Assembly: GCA_002366795.1 (NCBI GenBank)
Contig: DFBX01000083.1
Coordinates: forward strand, 1 to 64,000
DNA length: 64,000 nt
Source: Rhodobacteraceae bacterium UBA3069
GTDB lineage: Bacteria; Pseudomonadota; Alphaproteobacteria; Rhodobacterales; Rhodobacteraceae
Reading direction: 5' to 3'
A program made the position numbers and the translations under genes. Below the pieces are notes generated by a model. It was not told where the DNA came from, made no database searches, and saw nothing but the letters and a program-made list of their open reading frames with translations. This document shows, piece by piece, positions 59,710-64,000 of the stretch. Positions within the stretch are counted from its first letter, which is position 1, and each line of letters begins with the position of its first letter.

Positions 59710-60050
59710 GTTGCATCCTGTCAAAGCGGCTGTGATCCCCCGACGCTACAGACGCCGCAAAGCAAGTGTCAAACGATCTGCCCACAAGTCGTGCATTGGC
59801 CTCGCGTCATCTTGCGCCAAGGCTTGCAATTTTTGATCAATCGGTTTGGAATGAAACAACCGTGGGGGACGTGGTGCAAACACGGGCACCGAATTGGACC
59901 GGATATCGCGACGCCAGATCGCGTGGGCCGATTTTTTCTTTCCCGCGGATAAAACGACGACCAAGGCGCAAGCCGGTCCAAAGCGAAAAAGGCGCGAGCC
60001 TGTCCAACACGACCGAGGCGCGAGCCTGTCTAACAAGGAGAGCGAGACCA
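59710..60050 (+). promoter_or_regulatory. divergent regulatory region with a 3 x 26-bp repeat and a TTTGATCAA site
   Basis: 341 bases without a supported gene. TTTGATCAA (59832-59840) resembles the palindromes before the M20D gene. Three imperfect 26-bp units begin at 59965, 59991 and 60017; units 2 and 3 share GGCGCGAGCCTGTC[C/T]AACA (59991-60009 and 60017-60035). The third contains the Shine-Dalgarno AAGGAGAG for the downstream gene. Confidence 0.45.
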
Positions 60051-61754
60051 ATGAAACTCAAGGCAACCCTGCTGGGCGCTGCCGCAGCGTTTGCGATGGC
60101 CCCGATGGCCATGGCCGAACGCGGCACCGACGGCAATGTGAACGTAATCTACTGGCAAGCACCATCGATCCTGAACCCCTACCTGTCGTCAGGGACCAAG
60201 GACATCGAATCCTCCTCGCTGGTGCTGGAGCCGATGGGCCGTTTCGATCCATCGGGCAAGCCCGTAGCATGGCTGGCGACCGAGATTCCGACCGTTGAAA
60301 ACGGCGGTGTGTCCGAGGATCTGACCTCGATCACCTGGAAGCTGAAAGACGGGCTGAAATGGTCCGATGGCAGCGATGTCACCTCGGACGATCTGGTGTT
60401 CACCGCCGAATACTGCATGCACCCCGAAGGCGGCTGCGCGCAGCTTGAAAAATTCGAAGGCGTGAAATCGGTCGAGGCTTTGGACCCGCAGACCGTCAAG
60501 GTGACCTTCAGCGAACCCAAGCCCTATCCCTACCTGCCCTTCATGGGCGCGGAATCGCCCGTGCTGCAAAAGGCGCAGTTCAGCGAATGCCTGGGCGCGA
60601 AAGCCCCTGAATGCACCTCGGCCAACTTCATGCCCATCGGCACCGGCCCGTTCAAGGTGGATGAATTCAAACCGAACGACGTGATTTCCCTGTCGGCCAA
60701 CGACAATTTCCGCGACCCGGCGAAACCGGCCTTTGCCACCATGACCTTCAAGGGTGGCGGCGATGCGACGGCTGCGGGCCGCGCGGTTCTGGAAACCGGC
60801 GAATACGATTACGCGTGGAACCTGCAACTGGCCCCCGATGTCATCGCCAAGATGGAAGAGGCCGGCAAGGGCAAGACCGTGGCGGGTTTCGGCACGCTGG
60901 TCGAACGGATCGAATTGAACATGACCGATCCGTCCCCCGACCTGCCCGAGGGCGAGCGCGCGACCGCCAAGCACCCGCACCCGTTCCTGTCGGACCTGAA
61001 CGTGCGCAAGGCCATGTCCATGGCGATCGACCGCACGCTTCTGGTTGAAATCGGCTATGGCCAGGCCGGCCGCCCGACCTGCAACCTTGTGCCCGCGCCC
61101 GCGGTCTATGCCTCGGACAATACCGATTGCATGACGCAGGACATCGAAGGTGCCAAGGCCCTGCTGGAAGAGGCCGGTTACACCGACAGCGACGGTGACG
61201 GCGTCCGCGAAAAGGATGGCGTGAAGCTGTCCGTGGTCTACCAGACCTCGACCAATGCCGTGCGCCAGGATTTCCAGGCGATCATCAAGGAATGGTGGAG
61301 CGAGATCGGCATTGAAACCGAACTGCGCAACATCTCAGGCTCGGTCTTCTTTGGCGGCGATCCCGGCTCTCCGGATACGTTCCAGAAGTTCTATGCCGAC
61401 GTGGAAATGTATGCCAACAACTTCCCCGGCACCGACCCCGAAGGCTATCTGGCGCAATATACCTGCGACAAGGCTCCGCGCCCCGAAACGCAGTGGCAGG
61501 GCCAGAACATCAACCGTTTCTGCGATCCAGCCTATGACGCGCTGATCGCCGAGCTGGGCAAAACCGGCGAGATCGAGAAACGCGCCGAACTGGCGAAAAA
61601 GCTGAACGACATGCTGACCAAGGACACCTACACCATCCTTCCGCTGGTGGACCGTGGCCGGGTTTCGGCCCATTCCAACAGCCTTGGCGGTGTGGACCTG
61701 AACACATGGGATTCCGAACTGTGGAATGCCGCTGACTGGTATCGCATCAAGTAA
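60051..61754 (+). CDS. peptide/N-acyl-amino-acid ABC transporter substrate-binding protein
   Basis: 567 residues, SBP family 5. Signal peptide MKLKATLLGAAAAFAMAPMAMA. Mature domain features: VNVIYWQAPSILNPYLSSGTKDIESSSLVLEPM, DGLKWSDGSDVTSDDLVFTAEYC, IGTGPFKVDEFKPNDV and FLSDLNVRKAMSMAIDRTLL. ATG 60051 follows AAGGAGAGCGAGACCA; the open frame to 59766 lies in the leader and is not protein-like. Periplasmic, it captures a peptide or similar ligand for the permeases. Confidence 0.95.
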   Translation: MKLKATLLGAAAAFAMAPMAMAERGTDGNVNVIYWQAPSILNPYLSSGTKDIESSSLVLEPMGRFDPSGKPVAWLATEIPTVENGGVSEDLTSITWKLKDGLKWSDGSDVTSDDLVFTAEYCMHPEGGCAQLEKFEGVKSVEALDPQTVKVTFSEPKPYPYLPFMGAESPVLQKAQFSECLGAKAPECTSANFMPIGTGPFKVDEFKPNDVISLSANDNFRDPAKPAFATMTFKGGGDATAAGRAVLETGEYDYAWNLQLAPDVIAKMEEAGKGKTVAGFGTLVERIELNMTDPSPDLPEGERATAKHPHPFLSDLNVRKAMSMAIDRTLLVEIGYGQAGRPTCNLVPAPAVYASDNTDCMTQDIEGAKALLEEAGYTDSDGDGVREKDGVKLSVVYQTSTNAVRQDFQAIIKEWWSEIGIETELRNISGSVFFGGDPGSPDTFQKFYADVEMYANNFPGTDPEGYLAQYTCDKAPRPETQWQGQNINRFCDPAYDALIAELGKTGEIEKRAELAKKLNDMLTKDTYTILPLVDRGRVSAHSNSLGGVDLNTWDSELWNAADWYRIK

Positions 61755-61833
61755 TGCCAATGCGGGCGGGCTGTCATGGCCCGCCCTATCCCCTGCCCGC
61801 GCAATTCCAAGAATAATGAACAGAGGCGCCTGA

Positions 61834-62898
61834 ATGCTGACCTTCACCATCCGCCGGCTTGTATTGGCCGTGCCGACGCTTCTGTTCATCAGTCTTGTCA
61901 TATTTCTGCTGCTGGAACTCGCCCCCGGCGATCCCATGGCGCAGGTGCCCCTGACCGTGCCCCCCGAGGTGAAAGAGAAAATGCGCCTAGCCCTGGGTCT
62001 GGGCGAGCCGACGCATATCCGGTTCTTCAAGTGGCTGGTGCAGTTCTTCTGGATCGAACCGCAAGTGTTCATCGACTGGATGACCACCAAATCGGCCATC
62101 GCCAGCATCCTGCCCGATACCGATTTCTACACCCCCTGCGGCGTTGGCGCGGCGGCGGAATGCGACCTGCGCATCCTGTCGTGGCAAACCCGCAGCCCGG
62201 TGATGGACATCGTGGTGCAGCGCCTGCCGCAAACCCTGTGGGTGGTGGGCATGGCCTATATCGTTGGTGTCTTGATCGCCATTCCCATCGGAATCTATTC
62301 GGCCTACCGGCAATATTCGGTGTTTGATCAGGCGGGCACATTCGTCACCATGATCGGCTTTTCGATCCCGCCGTTTTTCACCGGCCCGCTGCTGATCGTG
62401 ATCTTTTCCGTCTATCTGGGCTGGCTGCCGTCGATCTACGACACCACGCTGAAGGTGGTCAGCTGGGACACCTTCGTGATCCAGTTCAAACAGATGGTCA
62501 TGCCGGTGATGGTGCTGGCGCTGCAAACCACGGCGCAGATCAGCCGCTACATGCGCGCCGCCATGCTGGACAACCTGAACCAGGATTACGTGCGCACCGC
62601 CCGCGCCAAAGGGCTAAGCGAGGCCGTCGTGGTCATGGTCCATGTGTTACGCAATTCCATGATTCCCGTGGTGACGGTGATTGCACTGGGGATGCCCGCC
62701 ATTTTTGGCGGCGCCATCATCACCGAGGAAGTGTTCAAGGTGAACGGCATCGGGTCGCTGCTGATCGGTGCGCTTTTCGCCAATGACCTGCCGATGGTCA
62801 TGACCCTGACCTTCATGTTCGCGATCCTGATCGTGCTGTTCAACCTGATCGCCGACATTCTATACGGCGTGCTTGACCCGAGGATCCGCTATGACTGA
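61834..62898 (+). CDS. peptide ABC transporter permease (DppB-like)
   Basis: 354 residues with the inner-membrane permease fold: N-terminal MLTFTIRRLVLAVPTLLFISLVIFLLLELAPGD, and the coupling motif region NQDYVRTARAKGLSEAVVVMVHVLRNSMIPVVTVIALGMPAIFGGAIITEEVF. Between the first two membrane segments lies a long periplasmic part (about 37-130) with Cys in FYTPCGVGAAAECDLRI. Overlaps the following permease by eight bases. Confidence 0.93.
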   Translation: MLTFTIRRLVLAVPTLLFISLVIFLLLELAPGDPMAQVPLTVPPEVKEKMRLALGLGEPTHIRFFKWLVQFFWIEPQVFIDWMTTKSAIASILPDTDFYTPCGVGAAAECDLRILSWQTRSPVMDIVVQRLPQTLWVVGMAYIVGVLIAIPIGIYSAYRQYSVFDQAGTFVTMIGFSIPPFFTGPLLIVIFSVYLGWLPSIYDTTLKVVSWDTFVIQFKQMVMPVMVLALQTTAQISRYMRAAMLDNLNQDYVRTARAKGLSEAVVVMVHVLRNSMIPVVTVIALGMPAIFGGAIITEEVFKVNGIGSLLIGALFANDLPMVMTLTFMFAILIVLFNLIADILYGVLDPRIRYD

Positions 62899-63859
62899 GG
62901 CCTCCACCCCGCGCATCGGCGCGCTGCAAGACAACGAGCCGCCCAAGCCGCACCGCTCCCGCGGGGCCGACATCTGGGCGCAGTTTTCCAAACACAAGGG
63001 CGCGATGCTGGGTGGCGGGTTCCTCATCTTCATCACGCTGGCCGTGCTGATCGGCCCGTGGCTGTGGGGCGTGGACCCGCAGAAACTGGACATCCGCAAC
63101 AAGGACATTCGCCCGCTCTGGAGCGGGCTTTTCAGCGATGCGAAAACCAGTTGGGCGCGGCCCTTTGGCACCGACAACCTTGGCCGCGATCACATGGCGC
63201 AAATCCTTGCCGGTGGCCGCGCGTCGATGGCGGTCGGCTGGGCCGCGATGCTGCTGTCGCTGATGATCGGCACGTTTATCGGCGTTCTGGCCGGGTTCTT
63301 CCGTCGGCTGGACGGGGTGCTGATGCGCCTGACCGACCTGTTCCTGTCGCTGCCGATCCTGCCCTTGCTACTGGTCGCCGTGACCCTGTTCCGCCAACCG
63401 CTGCGCGCCAATTTCGGACCTGAGGGCGGCATGTTCATCCTGATCGTCTGCATCATAGGCGTGACATCCTGGATGCCCACCGCCCGCATCGTGCGCGGCG
63501 ACATTCTGGCCCTGAAGGAACGCGAGTTCATCTATGCCGCCCGTTCGATCGGCACGCGCCCCTTTGCGATCATCCGCCGCCACCTGCTGCCCAACGTGCT
63601 GTCGCCGATCGTGGTGTCGGCCACGCTGGGGCTGGCCACGGCGATCATCACCGAAAGCGCGCTGTCCTTCCTTGGCGTGGGCTTTCCGTCGGACTTTCCC
63701 ACATGGGGCAAGATGCTGGCAGACGCCGTACCCCGCATGAGCGAATATCCCGAGCGCGTCCTGCTGCCCGGCATCGCGATTTCGCTGACCGTTCTGGGGG
63801 TGAATTACCTTGGCGACGGGCTGCGCGACGCATTGGACCCGCATATCAGGGGCCGCTGA
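62891..63859 (+). CDS. peptide ABC transporter permease (DppC-like)
   Basis: 322 residues. A soluble N-terminus precedes the first helix (GAMLGGGFLIFITLAVLIGPWLW). Key parts: RPFGTDNLGRDHMAQILAGGRASMAVGWAAMLLSLMIGTFIGVLAGFFRRLDGVLMRLTDLFLSLPILPLLLV and the coupling motif EREFIYAARSIGTRPFAIIRRHLLPNV. ATG 62891 overlaps the DppB stop; TTG 62873 is also in frame but unlikely. Confidence 0.95.
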   Translation: MTEASTPRIGALQDNEPPKPHRSRGADIWAQFSKHKGAMLGGGFLIFITLAVLIGPWLWGVDPQKLDIRNKDIRPLWSGLFSDAKTSWARPFGTDNLGRDHMAQILAGGRASMAVGWAAMLLSLMIGTFIGVLAGFFRRLDGVLMRLTDLFLSLPILPLLLVAVTLFRQPLRANFGPEGGMFILIVCIIGVTSWMPTARIVRGDILALKEREFIYAARSIGTRPFAIIRRHLLPNVLSPIVVSATLGLATAIITESALSFLGVGFPSDFPTWGKMLADAVPRMSEYPERVLLPGIAISLTVLGVNYLGDGLRDALDPHIRGR

Positions 63860-63886
63860 CAGCTTTCCCGCCACACCATGAAAATA

Positions 63887-63920
63887 AGGACGCCGCCCCA
63901 TGTCACCGGGACGGCGTCCT
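63887..63920 (+). terminator. hairpin after the permease genes
   Basis: AGGACGCCG (63887-63895) pairs with CGGCGTCCT (63912-63920), a 9-bp stem, followed by GCATTTG. The T tract is short, so it may be Rho-assisted. Confidence 0.65.
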
Positions 63921-63978
63921 GCATTTGTCCCTGCGGCACCGCACAAAGCGGAACAACCACCCGCCGCCAAGACCAACC

Positions 63979-63993
63979 CGGAACATTGTTCCG
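63979..63993. promoter_or_regulatory. 15-bp palindrome at the window end
   Basis: CGGAACA-T-TGTTCCG is a perfect palindrome around one central base. It could be an operator for a gene beyond the window; its position relative to any promoter cannot be judged. Confidence 0.3.
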
Positions 63994-64000
63994 ATAAAGT

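Noticed and set aside
1..64000. tRNA, rRNA, CRISPR arrays, IS elements, prophage, replication origin
   Set aside because: No cloverleaf with a T-loop, no regularly spaced direct repeats, no transposase, integrase or phage-type protein, and no DnaA-box cluster was seen by reading both strands.

Overview
The window looks like a chromosomal segment of an alphaproteobacterium of the order Rhodobacterales (Roseobacter/Paracoccaceae type). Evidence: high G+C coding sequence throughout; a 14-gene NADH:quinone oxidoreductase (complex I) operon interrupted by small accessory ORFs as in Paracoccus and Rhodobacter, including DUF5333- and DUF5337-type genes that I associate with this group; and the run nuoN-birA-coaX-rnj. 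I see no tRNA or rRNA gene, IS element, prophage, CRISPR array or replication origin.

Layout. (1) 1-8.6 kb: tail of a pentapeptide-repeat gene, prfC (RF3), a membrane protein with a promoter that carries an inverted repeat between -35 and -10, an OsmC/Ohr protein, two tandem glycosyltransferases, a DEAD-box RNA helicase with an SR-rich tail, and a doubly frameshifted GFA/DUF6151 pseudogene. (2) 8.6-30.4 kb, minus strand: nuoA-B-C-D-[2 ORFs]-E-[DUF5337]-F-[3 ORFs]-G-[lipoprotein]-H-I-[2 CMD-like]-J-K-L-M-N, then birA, coaX and rnj. (3) 30.7-43.4 kb, minus strand: a leucine/isovalerate degradation (liu) cluster: isovaleryl-CoA dehydrogenase, an acyl-CoA synthetase, both methylcrotonyl-CoA carboxylase subunits, HMG-CoA lyase and a methylglutaconyl-CoA hydratase candidate. 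A nitronate monooxygenase-like gene, two GSTs and small exported or membrane proteins are interleaved, and an OmpW/LprI pair sits inside the block. (4) 43.6-45.7 kb: decayed accessory DNA with RTX-like remnants, a PNPOx-family gene broken at an A run, and creA. (5) 45.9-53.9 kb: a DegT-type aminotransferase, a phosphoglycolate-phosphatase-like HAD protein, glmU-glmS, an AlkD-like protein, a lipoprotein, moaA and a membrane protein. (6) 54.1-63.9 kb: a peptide/N-acyl-amino-acid module made of an M20D amidohydrolase, a FAD oxidoreductase, an ArgE-type deacetylase, a fused DppD-DppF ATPase and a divergent binding protein with two permeases.

Working together: complex I feeds electrons to quinone, and ETF-linked isovaleryl-CoA dehydrogenase feeds the same quinone pool through ETF. 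Module 6 would import a peptide or acylated amino acid, cut it with two M20 hydrolases and oxidise the released amine. A shared TTTGATCAA sequence upstream of the M20D gene and of the binding-protein gene suggests common control.

Nothing here is clearly a new defence or mobile system. The most unusual signals are a dispersed intergenic motif (TTCATTGTTCTCCAAATAC-like, seven copies), a tandem 15-bp operator-like repeat, a 3 x 26-bp repeat forming the leader of the peptide-binding-protein gene, and four gene-breaking lesions found only in dispensable genes.
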